In this document: positions 1 through 5,313 of the stretch, piece by piece | Layout: the number at the start of each line of letters is the position of its first letter | Numbering within the stretch: position 1 is the stretch's first letter | Assembly (NCBI GenBank): GCA_949286445.1 | Contig: CASECL010000084.1 | Span: 1-7,503 of the forward strand | DNA from: an uncultured bacterium | Lineage (GTDB): Bacteria > Verrucomicrobiota > Lentisphaeria > Victivallales > Victivallaceae | Direction of reading: 5' to 3' | Length of the DNA: 7,503 nt | Made by a program: the position numbers and the translations under genes | Notes under the pieces: generated by a model | Told to the model about the DNA's origin: nothing | Database searches by the model: none | Seen by the model: only the letters and a program-made list of their open reading frames with translations

Positions 1-227
1 CCGCCGTAACGCACCGCCAGATAGGTCGGTACAAATCCTTTCAACGCATCCAGCAGAAAACACAACTTTCCCGCCCGGGCTCCCACCTCGCGGGTAACGT
101 TGGTTGCTCCGATATTACCGGAACCGAGCTTGCGGATGTCCTTGCCGAAATACAAACTGATCAGCAACCCGAAAGGTATTGAACCTGCCAGATAGGAGCC
201 CAGCAAAAAAATAATATCTTTAAACAT
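1..227 (-). CDS. plsY: Glycerol-3-phosphate acyltransferase PlsY, N-terminal part (runs off left edge)
   Basis: PlsY is an inner-membrane enzyme that transfers an acyl group from acyl-phosphate to glycerol-3-phosphate, giving lysophosphatidic acid, the first step of phospholipid synthesis. The 75 complete codons visible (family length is about 200) begin MFKDIIFLLG and show the diagnostic N-terminal motifs: GSIPFG in the first membrane helix (residues 15-20), GSGNIGATN (35-43) of the glycerol-phosphate binding loop, and LDALKG (59-64) opening the next helix. The ATG is at 227-225, with GAGG (complement of 231-234) three bases upstream as ribosome binding site. The gene is divergent from the M24 peptidase gene and the rest lies beyond base 1. 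The family call is firm; only the C-terminal part is unseen. Confidence 0.93.
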   Translation of the reverse strand, partial: MFKDIIFLLGSYLAGSIPFGLLISLYFGKDIRKLGSGNIGATNVTREVGARAGKLCFLLDALKGFVPTYLAVRYG

Positions 228-254
228 TGTCCTCTTTCTTTTTCCGGAAAGCAA

Positions 255-260
255 ATTATA
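255..260 (-). promoter_or_regulatory. Possible -10 box of the plsY promoter
   Basis: On the minus strand, 255-260 reads TATAAT, a perfect -10 hexamer, inside an AT-rich stretch. It would start transcription near base 248, giving a leader of about 20 bases before the plsY ATG. No good -35 hexamer lies 16-18 bases upstream, so this rests on the -10 box and its position alone. The overlapping plus-strand TATATT (257-262) could likewise serve the divergent peptidase gene, but its -35 is also poor. Confidence 0.35.
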
Positions 261-305
261 TTAACAGTAACATACATTGTTTTCTCAATTTTACAAGCAT
301 TGCAA

Positions 306-1424
306 ATGAATAAAAGTTCCATTATTATTGTCGGTTCCGGTGAAAGTGTATCCGATTTGCGTTACGCCTCCCGTCTCTCCACTCCGGATGAATTCATCTA
401 TTTTTCCGCTGCCGGCGATCCGGCACTTCATGGCGTGGTGGTGTCTGATCTGGAATACGGCCGCGCGCTCAAGAACTGCCCGGAAAATTTCATCATTCTC
501 AACTCGGCTGAAATCGGACGCGGGTCAATACTTAAACAGCTTTCCGCACTCGCCGGCAAATATGATTTCCGGGAATTTATTGTGCCGGAGTATTTTCCTT
601 TGGCCCTGGCCGATGATCTGCGCGCGGCAGGTATAAGTGTACGGGTCAGGCGCGGGGTATTTTTCCCGGAACGGGAATTTAAAAGCAGTGATGAAATTGA
701 ACTGATCCGCCGTCCGCTCCGGGCCGCGGAGGCGGCATTGCGCCGGGCAAGAGAGGTGGTTGCCGCCGCCGGAATCGGAAATAACGGCGAACTTATCGCA
801 GAAGACGGAGAAATTCTCACCTCGGAAAAACTCCGGTTTGAAATCAATTCCGTTCTGTTGCGTTTCAATTGTTCCGGCGTGGGTACGATTGCAGCCGGAG
901 CCCTTCAAAGTGCGCTGCCGCATCATGTTGGAAGCGGACCGCTCTTTGCCCGGACACCGATTGTAATGGATATTTTTCCGCGGGATGAAGATACCGGTTA
1001 CTGGGGGGATCTCACCCGTACCATTATCCGCGGCAAAGCACCGGAACATATCCGCAAAGCCTTTGACTGTGTGCGTAAAGTCCGTGATGAAGCACAGAAA
1101 TTGATCCGCCCCGGAGCAATCCCCTCTGAAATACACCGTTTTGCGGCGGAAAGTTTTGAACAGGCTCACTTTTTCACCGGACGGGACGAACACGGCACCT
1201 GCGGTTTTTTCCATTCCCTCGGTCACGGCGTCGGACTGGATATTCACGAAAATCCCCGCCTCGGCCCGGGAAACCATAAAAAACTTGCCGGCGGTGAAGT
1301 TGTCACCATTGAACCCGGTCTTTATTACCCTGAATGGGGCGGCATACGGATGGAAAATCTGGCGGCAGTGAAAAGTGACGGGATTGAACTGCTTACTGAA
1401 ATTGACGACCTTTTTGAAGTCTGA
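306..1424 (+). CDS. M24 family metallopeptidase (Xaa-Pro aminopeptidase / prolidase type)
   Basis: This is a cytosolic dinuclear-metal peptidase of the pita-bread fold, expected to cleave the Xaa-Pro bond at the N-terminus of peptides. Numbering from the ATG at 306 (372 residues), residues 1 to about 125 form a creatinase-like N-terminal domain and about 126-372 the catalytic domain. All five metal ligands are visible: D222 (VMDIFPR), D235 (WGDLTRT), H307 (HSLGHGVG), E336 (TIEPG) and E350 (RMENLAAV). Length fits bacterial PepP/PepQ relatives. An in-frame TTG at 300 would add two residues; neither start has a clear ribosome binding site, so ATG is preferred. The gene stands alone, divergent from plsY. 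The first aspartate sits in VMDIFPR rather than the commoner DxG context, marking a subfamily. Exact peptide specificity (aminopeptidase or dipeptidase) cannot be read from sequence. Confidence 0.9.
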   Translation: MNKSSIIIVGSGESVSDLRYASRLSTPDEFIYFSAAGDPALHGVVVSDLEYGRALKNCPENFIILNSAEIGRGSILKQLSALAGKYDFREFIVPEYFPLALADDLRAAGISVRVRRGVFFPEREFKSSDEIELIRRPLRAAEAALRRAREVVAAAGIGNNGELIAEDGEILTSEKLRFEINSVLLRFNCSGVGTIAAGALQSALPHHVGSGPLFARTPIVMDIFPRDEDTGYWGDLTRTIIRGKAPEHIRKAFDCVRKVRDEAQKLIRPGAIPSEIHRFAAESFEQAHFFTGRDEHGTCGFFHSLGHGVGLDIHENPRLGPGNHKKLAGGEVVTIEPGLYYPEWGGIRMENLAAVKSDGIELLTEIDDLFEV

Positions 1425-1434
1425 GTATTCTTTC

Positions 1435-1495
1435 CTCTGAAAACCGTCCTTCTCAGCCTCTGATGCACATTTTTGAGAAAACAGAGCCGTTTTTT
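1435..1495 (+). terminator. Weak possible terminator after the peptidase gene
   Basis: Two nested arm pairs are present: CTCTG (1435-1439) with CAGAG (1482-1486), and TTCTCA (1450-1455) with TGAGAA (1474-1479). A run of six T follows at 1490-1495. The internal loop is unequal and the final loop is long, so stability is modest; CTCTG at 1458-1462 could pair with the same CAGAG instead. The position just after the stop codon and the T-run suit an intrinsic terminator, but the stem is not convincing. Confidence 0.25.
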
Positions 1496-1507
1496 ATCCG
1501 GTGATGC

Positions 1508-1536
1508 TTGAATTTCATGTTTGCAGAGTGTATATT
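1508..1536 (+). promoter_or_regulatory. Sigma70-like promoter for the antiporter gene
   Basis: TTGAAT (1508-1513) and TATATT (1531-1536) are separated by exactly 17 bases, matching the sigma70 consensus at four of six and five of six positions. Transcription would start near 1543, leaving a leader of about 80 bases before the antiporter ATG at 1623. No other coding sequence fits between the peptidase stop and 1623. The call rests on hexamer match, spacing and position only. Confidence 0.55.
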
Positions 1537-1622
1537 AATGAATACGGTTTTAACAAGGTTTCCACGTTGCATTTATTCTTCGGGAGACTGGATTTTCAAC
1601 TAATGAAGTTAGGGCAGAGATC

Positions 1623-3779
1623 ATGGAAGAAAACGCAAACTCAGCGGCCGCCATTGCCGTGCTCGCAATTCAACTTGGCGTCATCATTTTCGCCGCACGG
1701 CTGTGCGGCAAAGCAGCTCAGAAAATAAAAATCCCCCCCGTGCTGGGCGAATTGGTGGCAGGTATCATCATCGGTCCATACCTGCTGGGATCACTCAATC
1801 TCGGCATCCACGGTTTTGAACATGGCTTATTCCCCATTACGCCGGGAAGCGCACTGCCGGTGTCTCCATCACTTTACGCTATCGCCACCATAGGTTCGAT
1901 TATATTGCTTTTCATGTCCGGGCTGGAAACCGATTTGAGGATGTTTTTCCGCTACTCGGTCGCCGGCACGCTGGTAGGTATTGGCGGGGTGCTGTTTTCT
2001 TTCATTTTCGGTGCGGGACTGGGAATGGTGTTACTGGATTACAGTTTCATGGATCCGAGAACACTTTTCCTCGGCATTCTGTCCACAGCTACTTCAGTAG
2101 GCATCACTGCGCGAATTCTTTCCGAAAAAAAATGCATGGATTCCCCGGAGGGAACCACCATTCTTGCCGCGGCGGTAATCGACGATGTTATCGGTATTAT
2201 CTGCCTGGCGGTGGTAATGGGTGTGGTGGGAATATCTTCATCCAAAACCGGCTCGGTGGACTGGGGACACATCGGATTTATTGCTTTTAAATCCTTCGGC
2301 ATCTGGCTGGGGGCTACGGCACTGGGACTTTTGCTGGCACATAAGATATCCGGATTTCTCAAATTCTTCCGTCCTTCGGGAGCTTACGCAATACTGGCTC
2401 TGGGATTTGCGCTGCTGCTGGCAGGAATCTTTGAAGAAGCCGGTCTGGCAATGATTGTGGGAGCTTACGTTATGGGGCTCAGTTTATCCAAGACTGACGT
2501 GGCTTTTTCCATTCAGCGTTCGCTGCACGGGATTTACAACTTCCTGGTGCCGATATTCTTTGTGGTAATGGGTATGCTTGTTGACGTCAGATGTCTTACT
2601 GATGTTAATGTGCTCAAACTCGGGCTGCTCTACTCTATCCTCGCCGTTGCGGCCAAACTGATCGGCTGCGCACTCCCCGCCAGATTTATGAACTTCAATA
2701 ATCTGGGTGCGCTCCGTATTGGCGCAGGGATGATTCCCCGCGGTGAAGTAGCATTGATTATTGCCGGTATCGGTGCCACAACCTACATGACTTTTGAAGG
2801 CAAAAAGATACCGATTATTGACAATGAACTCTTTGGAGTTGCCATTATCATGACCTTGATCACCACCCTGGTAGCCCCTCCGCTGCTGTCGTTCATGCTC
2901 TCAATCAAGGGTAAAGGCGTCAAAAAAGATATGCCGGAACGCAATTTGATCCATACGGTTTTCCCGGTACCGTCAGAAATGGTAAAAGATCTGGTACTCC
3001 GGGCATTGATAGACAATTTCAGAAAAGAGGGATTCCGTCACTCCGATCTGACAACGGACGGTGAGATTGTTCACTTCCGGCGCGGGGAGGATACTTTCAC
3101 ATTGCACATAACTGAAAACAACTTTGACTTTGAATCAAGCTCCACCGATGTGGTGCTGATCAAGACGGTGGTTTACGAAACATTCGTTGAACTTCAGCAG
3201 ATATTGAGTGATCTGAAACACCTTACCGGTCCCAAGAGCCTTTCTGATGCGGTGCTGAATGCATCGGGAGACGGAGCGGAAAATGAGACCTCCGCTGCGG
3301 CAAAGAAATCAGAAGCTAAACGTATCCGTTTTGACCGGATTGTTCCTGTTGATTGCATCGTGTGCGATTTGAAAGCCAAGGATATGGAAGGGGCAATCCG
3401 TGAACTGGTGGGAGTTCTGGAAAAAGCCGGACGGCTGAAAAATGCTGATCAGTGTATTGCCGATGCCCTGGGCAGGGAAAACTTGCAGACCACCGCGCTG
3501 GGCAGCGGTGTAGCTCTGCCTCACGCCAGAACAGAGGGAGTGAGTGAACTGGTGTCTGCCATCGGTGTAAGCAAAGCAGGATGCTCCAATTCAGACAACC
3601 AGGAAGCCAGCCATCTTCTGGTGCTTAGTTTCTGCCCGCGGCAGAGTGAAAGTCCCTACCTGCAGTACATTGCCTACATTGCGTCAATTCTGGCGAAAAA
3701 ATCGAACCTGGACGAAATCCTTGCTTCTGACACGCCGGAAAAAATCAGAGATATTTTCATGCCCAAGACGAAAAACTGA
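1623..3779 (+). CDS. CPA2-family cation:proton antiporter with C-terminal PTS EIIA (type-2) domain
   Basis: This 718-residue inner-membrane protein should exchange Na+ or K+ for protons. Residues about 10-428 form a multi-helix Na+/H+ exchanger domain. The ion-binding aspartate pair D187-D188 lies in AAAVIDDVIG, the unwound-helix segment STATSVGITARIL is at 154-166, and the conserved GAGMIPRGEVALII (with R373, E375) is at 367-380. A soluble stretch (430-560) follows, ending in a charged Ala/Glu/Lys-rich linker. About residues 570-716 resemble PTS EIIA of the fructose/mannitol type: ALGRENLQTTALGSG, then GVALPHART with H634 at the phosphorylatable histidine position. The start has AGGG (1611-1614) eight bases upstream, and the gene has its own promoter and end hairpin. 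EIIA fused to antiporters occurs in several phyla. Inference: H634 senses PTS/PEP state and modulates transport; the transported ion is not determinable here. Confidence 0.9.
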   Translation: MEENANSAAAIAVLAIQLGVIIFAARLCGKAAQKIKIPPVLGELVAGIIIGPYLLGSLNLGIHGFEHGLFPITPGSALPVSPSLYAIATIGSIILLFMSGLETDLRMFFRYSVAGTLVGIGGVLFSFIFGAGLGMVLLDYSFMDPRTLFLGILSTATSVGITARILSEKKCMDSPEGTTILAAAVIDDVIGIICLAVVMGVVGISSSKTGSVDWGHIGFIAFKSFGIWLGATALGLLLAHKISGFLKFFRPSGAYAILALGFALLLAGIFEEAGLAMIVGAYVMGLSLSKTDVAFSIQRSLHGIYNFLVPIFFVVMGMLVDVRCLTDVNVLKLGLLYSILAVAAKLIGCALPARFMNFNNLGALRIGAGMIPRGEVALIIAGIGATTYMTFEGKKIPIIDNELFGVAIIMTLITTLVAPPLLSFMLSIKGKGVKKDMPERNLIHTVFPVPSEMVKDLVLRALIDNFRKEGFRHSDLTTDGEIVHFRRGEDTFTLHITENNFDFESSSTDVVLIKTVVYETFVELQQILSDLKHLTGPKSLSDAVLNASGDGAENETSAAAKKSEAKRIRFDRIVPVDCIVCDLKAKDMEGAIRELVGVLEKAGRLKNADQCIADALGRENLQTTALGSGVALPHARTEGVSELVSAIGVSKAGCSNSDNQEASHLLVLSFCPRQSESPYLQYIAYIASILAKKSNLDEILASDTPEKIRDIFMPKTKN

Positions 3780-3811
3780 TTTTATCGACAAACCGGTTTT
3801 ATTGCCGGAGC

Positions 3812-3850
3812 ATGCCGGTGAAATGCGGTGAAACCGCACTTCACCGGCAT
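3812..3850 (+). terminator. Long hairpin, probable terminator of the antiporter gene
   Basis: The 39 bases fold back on themselves with 17 of 18 pairs. ATGCCGGTGAA (3812-3822) pairs with TTCACCGGCAT (3840-3850), one A-C mismatch follows, then TGCGGT (3824-3829) pairs with ACCGCA (3833-3838) around a GAA loop. It lies 33 bases after the stop codon. The downstream tract AATTATTTTC is only moderately T-rich, so it may act as a terminator or as a 3' RNA-stabilising structure. The stem is certain; the function is inferred. Confidence 0.65.
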
Positions 3851-4032
3851 AATTATTTTCAGAGAAAATGTTTTCTGTACTATCATTGAATATCCAGTTT
3901 TTTGCACTATTTTGCTCAAAAATGGGGATTTGACGGCTCGGTTTCTGAAAACAGGTTTTTCCACTGCGAACCGCGGTTACATTTTTTCCTTTGAAATACC
4001 AACTGCATCATTTTTACATCCGTCATCACAAT
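3851..4032. other. Non-coding spacer, no gene seen
   Basis: No reading frame here has coding character; the short overlapping frames lack ribosome binding sites and recognisable domains. Two small symmetric sequences stand out. AGAAAA-TG-TTTTCT (3863-3876) resembles a LacI-type operator half-site pair in layout, and AACCGCGGTT (3969-3978) is a perfect palindrome. Neither sits at the usual distance from the promoter at 4033, so no role is assigned. Confidence 0.5.
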
Positions 4033-4061
4033 TTGACAGCAGGACATAAATGAAATATGAT
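4033..4061 (+). promoter_or_regulatory. Near-perfect sigma70 promoter
   Basis: TTGACA (4033-4038), the exact -35 consensus, is followed after 17 bases by TATGAT (4056-4061), one mismatch from the -10 consensus. Transcription would begin near 4068. This is the best promoter in the window, yet it is about 400 bases ahead of the next certain gene. It must read either the small ORF at 4082, or through the structured RNA into the pseudopilin, or a non-coding transcript. Confidence 0.6.
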
Positions 4062-4081
4062 TTACTGGTAATTTATTTATC

Positions 4082-4249
4082 ATGTTCCAGTTAAGAAAGA
4101 ATATTCTTTTGCCGTTTTTCCATTCTCTCCGGAATTTCCGGTTTATCATTTCCCGCATTTCATTACTGGCGGTTACCTTTCCAGCCGCAGCGTTGGGGAT
4201 TTATGTTTTTAAAGTTGCTGTTTTTTGTCGTATATTTGCTTTATTTTAA
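4082..4249 (+). CDS. Doubtful small membrane-peptide ORF (55 residues)
   Basis: An ATG at 4082 opens a frame of 55 codons ending TAA at 4247-4249. The product begins MFQLRKNILLPFF. It is basic at the N-terminus (R5, K6, R17, R20) and then strongly hydrophobic from about residue 21, including SLLAVTFPAAALGIYVF, so it would be a one-span membrane peptide or a signal-like segment. It lies about 14 bases after the predicted start of the consensus promoter at 4033, but there is no ribosome binding site and I recognise no family. It could be a small membrane protein, a remnant of a larger gene, or a chance frame in AT-rich DNA, where hydrophobic codons are favoured by composition. Confidence 0.25.
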   Translation: MFQLRKNILLPFFHSLRNFRFIISRISLLAVTFPAAALGIYVFKVAVFCRIFALF

Positions 4250-4268
4250 CTTTGCCGAGAAACTGCGT

Positions 4269-4296
4269 TTGCAAAAGAAACAAAACAATCTATATT
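4269..4296 (+). promoter_or_regulatory. Promoter placed just before the structured RNA
   Basis: TTGCAA (4269-4274) and TATATT (4291-4296) are 16 bases apart; the -35 matches four of six consensus bases and the -10 five of six. Transcription would start near 4303, only a few bases before the P1 strand of the riboswitch-like RNA (4307). This is the arrangement expected when the RNA leads its own transcript. The match of promoter end and RNA start supports both calls. Confidence 0.5.
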
Positions 4297-4306
4297 AAGA
4301 TCATAC

Positions 4307-4420
4307 TCTCGAAATTCGTCAACGGTGAACCGGGTGAAATTCCCGGACTATCGCGTAACCGTGACGACTGGAGGTGATATTTTTCATTTTCCGGTCCAAG
4401 TCGGGTCCCGTGATTCGAGA
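4307..4420 (+). promoter_or_regulatory. Cobalamin-riboswitch-like structured RNA ahead of the pseudopilin gene
   Basis: The segment folds as follows. P1 is TCTCGAA (4307-4313) with TTCGAGA (4414-4420). A second helix pairs CGTC/ACGGT (4317-4326, one bulged A) with ACCGTGACG (4358-4366). P4 is CCGGG/CCCGG (4330-4334, 4342-4346) with loop TGAAATT. A P6-like helix pairs GACTGG (4366-4371) with CCGGTC (4391-4396). The order GTGAA, then the P4 hairpin, then ACTATCGCGTAACCGTGA, then CCAAGTCGGG follows the cobalamin-riboswitch core (GGGAA, GGTGnnAAnTCC, CnGnCGCGCAnCnGTnA, B12 box AAGYC...) with matching spacing. At about 114 nt it is shorter than usual, P5 is poor and the B12 box is diverged. A hairpin at 4438-4454 could supply the L13 partner of the CGCG loop (4352-4355). 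Ligand identity is inference; a lineage-specific RNA of another class remains possible. Confidence 0.6.
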
Positions 4421-4434
4421 ATTTGACCTTTTTT
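4393..4434 (+). terminator. Possible riboswitch expression-platform terminator
   Basis: GGTCCAA (4393-4399) can pair with TTTGACC (4422-4428), six pairs with one mismatch, directly before six T (4429-4434). The 5' arm overlaps the P6-like 3' strand (4391-4396) of the RNA, and the P1 3' strand (4414-4420) falls in the loop. This fold and the aptamer fold would therefore compete, as expected of a transcriptional switch. The stem is short and its loop long, so this is only a candidate; the downstream hairpin at 4438-4454 offers a translational alternative. Confidence 0.28.
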
Positions 4435-4466
4435 ACGTGTGCGCGCAACGCATGGAAAAATGAAAA

Positions 4467-5261
4467 ATGCCTTCGATACATTCCTTTTTTACTCCCGCTG
4501 AACAAAGCACAGGCGTTTTTCTGTCCTGCCACCGAAAAAGTTTTCAGCACTTTACATTGATAGAGCTTCTGGTAGTGGTAGCTATTATCGGCATACTTGC
4601 TTCCATGCTGCTTCCCTCCCTCAACGCAGCACGGGAACGGGGCATTGCGGCAAAGTGCGGAGCCAATATCCGGCAGATAACGTTGATGCATTTCCAATAT
4701 GCAGATGCTTTCAACGGCTTCTTCTGCCCGGCGGCAGATGGCAGTCTCAATCAATGGGATGCTTCTGCCAACCACCGTGATCCCGGTATCCTTGCCGCTG
4801 CACTTTCCGGCCTGAACGCAGATAATAATAAAGTATTTTCCTGTCCGTCGGCGGCAAAAGATCTTTTTTTCAAATCCAGCTGGACGGCTCAATTTGCCGG
4901 ATACGGCTACAATTATCTGCTGAGTTTTTCAGAAGTTGACTCCAACTCATTCCGGGGAATAAAAGTTGACCGGGTGGCAAAACCGGACAAATGTGCAGTC
5001 CTGGCAGATTCGGCATATTTCAGTGCATCAGATACATTATCTCCGACGGCTTTTCTTTATCCTCCCAGTTCCGGGCGCGGCGGCTATGCTGACTTCAGGC
5101 ATCTGAAAAAAATCCAGATTTCCTATGTTGACGGCCACATTTCATCCGGCAATAAATGTTATCCTGCCCCCGGTGTCAAGGAAAAATACCGGGATCGGAT
5201 CGGTTATATTTCTGAAGATGACGAACTTTATGATCCCTATTACCGGGAAAACGAAAAATAA
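4467..5261 (+). CDS. Pseudopilin-like protein with H-X9-DG motif (DUF1559-type)
   Basis: This 264-residue protein has a type IV pilin-like prepilin leader. A 28-residue basic pre-segment ends CHRKSFQH, followed by the FTLIELLVVVAIIGILASMLLPSL helix (residues 29-52, broken here as FTLIELLVV / VAIIGILASMLLPSL) with the invariant Glu at +5 (E33). The -1 residue is His rather than the usual Gly. The globular part carries FSCPSAA (124-130), GYGYNY (145-150) and, near the C-terminus, H212-LKKIQISYV-D222-G223, an exact H-X9-DG motif as in the prepilin processing-associated families of Planctomycetes and Lentisphaerae. It should be an inner-membrane-anchored, envelope-exposed protein; its partner machinery is not in the window. 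ATG 4467 is the only in-frame ATG before the helix and has only a weak GGA upstream. An out-of-frame ATG at 4460 opens a 13-codon frame overlapping this start. It follows the riboswitch-like RNA and precedes the repeat protein by 52 bases. Confidence 0.88.
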   Translation: MPSIHSFFTPAEQSTGVFLSCHRKSFQHFTLIELLVVVAIIGILASMLLPSLNAARERGIAAKCGANIRQITLMHFQYADAFNGFFCPAADGSLNQWDASANHRDPGILAAALSGLNADNNKVFSCPSAAKDLFFKSSWTAQFAGYGYNYLLSFSEVDSNSFRGIKVDRVAKPDKCAVLADSAYFSASDTLSPTAFLYPPSSGRGGYADFRHLKKIQISYVDGHISSGNKCYPAPGVKEKYRDRIGYISEDDELYDPYYRENEK

Positions 5262-5300
5262 AAACAGAAATCTTTTATTCACCATGCCATAAAACCAACA

Positions 5301-5306
5301 AAGGAG
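5301..5306 (+). promoter_or_regulatory. Strong ribosome binding site of the repeat protein
   Basis: AAGGAG lies seven bases before the ATG at 5314. It is the strongest Shine-Dalgarno in the window and fixes the start of a gene whose N-terminus has no recognisable signal peptide. No promoter or terminator is visible in the 52 bases after the pseudopilin stop, so co-transcription is likely. Confidence 0.75.
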
Positions 5307-5313
5307 AAAAAAA

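Noticed and set aside
525..1277. 250-codon minus-strand frame opposite the M24 peptidase gene
   Set aside because: It is antisense to a gene with all catalytic residues; no domain or ribosome binding site is seen.
3863..3876. AGAAAA-TG-TTTTCT symmetric sequence, operator-like
   Set aside because: It is about 160 bases upstream of the nearest promoter, occurs only once here, and no regulator gene is in the window, so a binding site cannot be supported.
3969..3978. Perfect palindrome AACCGCGGTT
   Set aside because: A single 10-base palindrome is expected by chance at this scale and has no partner copy or suitable position relative to a promoter.
3916..4158. 80-codon minus-strand frame in the spacer
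   Set aside because: It has no ribosome binding site, no recognisable motif and AT-driven composition, and it overlaps a strong plus-strand promoter.
4290..4892. 200-codon reading frame on the minus strand
   Set aside because: It lies antisense to the pseudopilin gene and the structured RNA, has no ribosome binding site and no recognisable domain, and the plus-strand frame carries clear pilin motifs.
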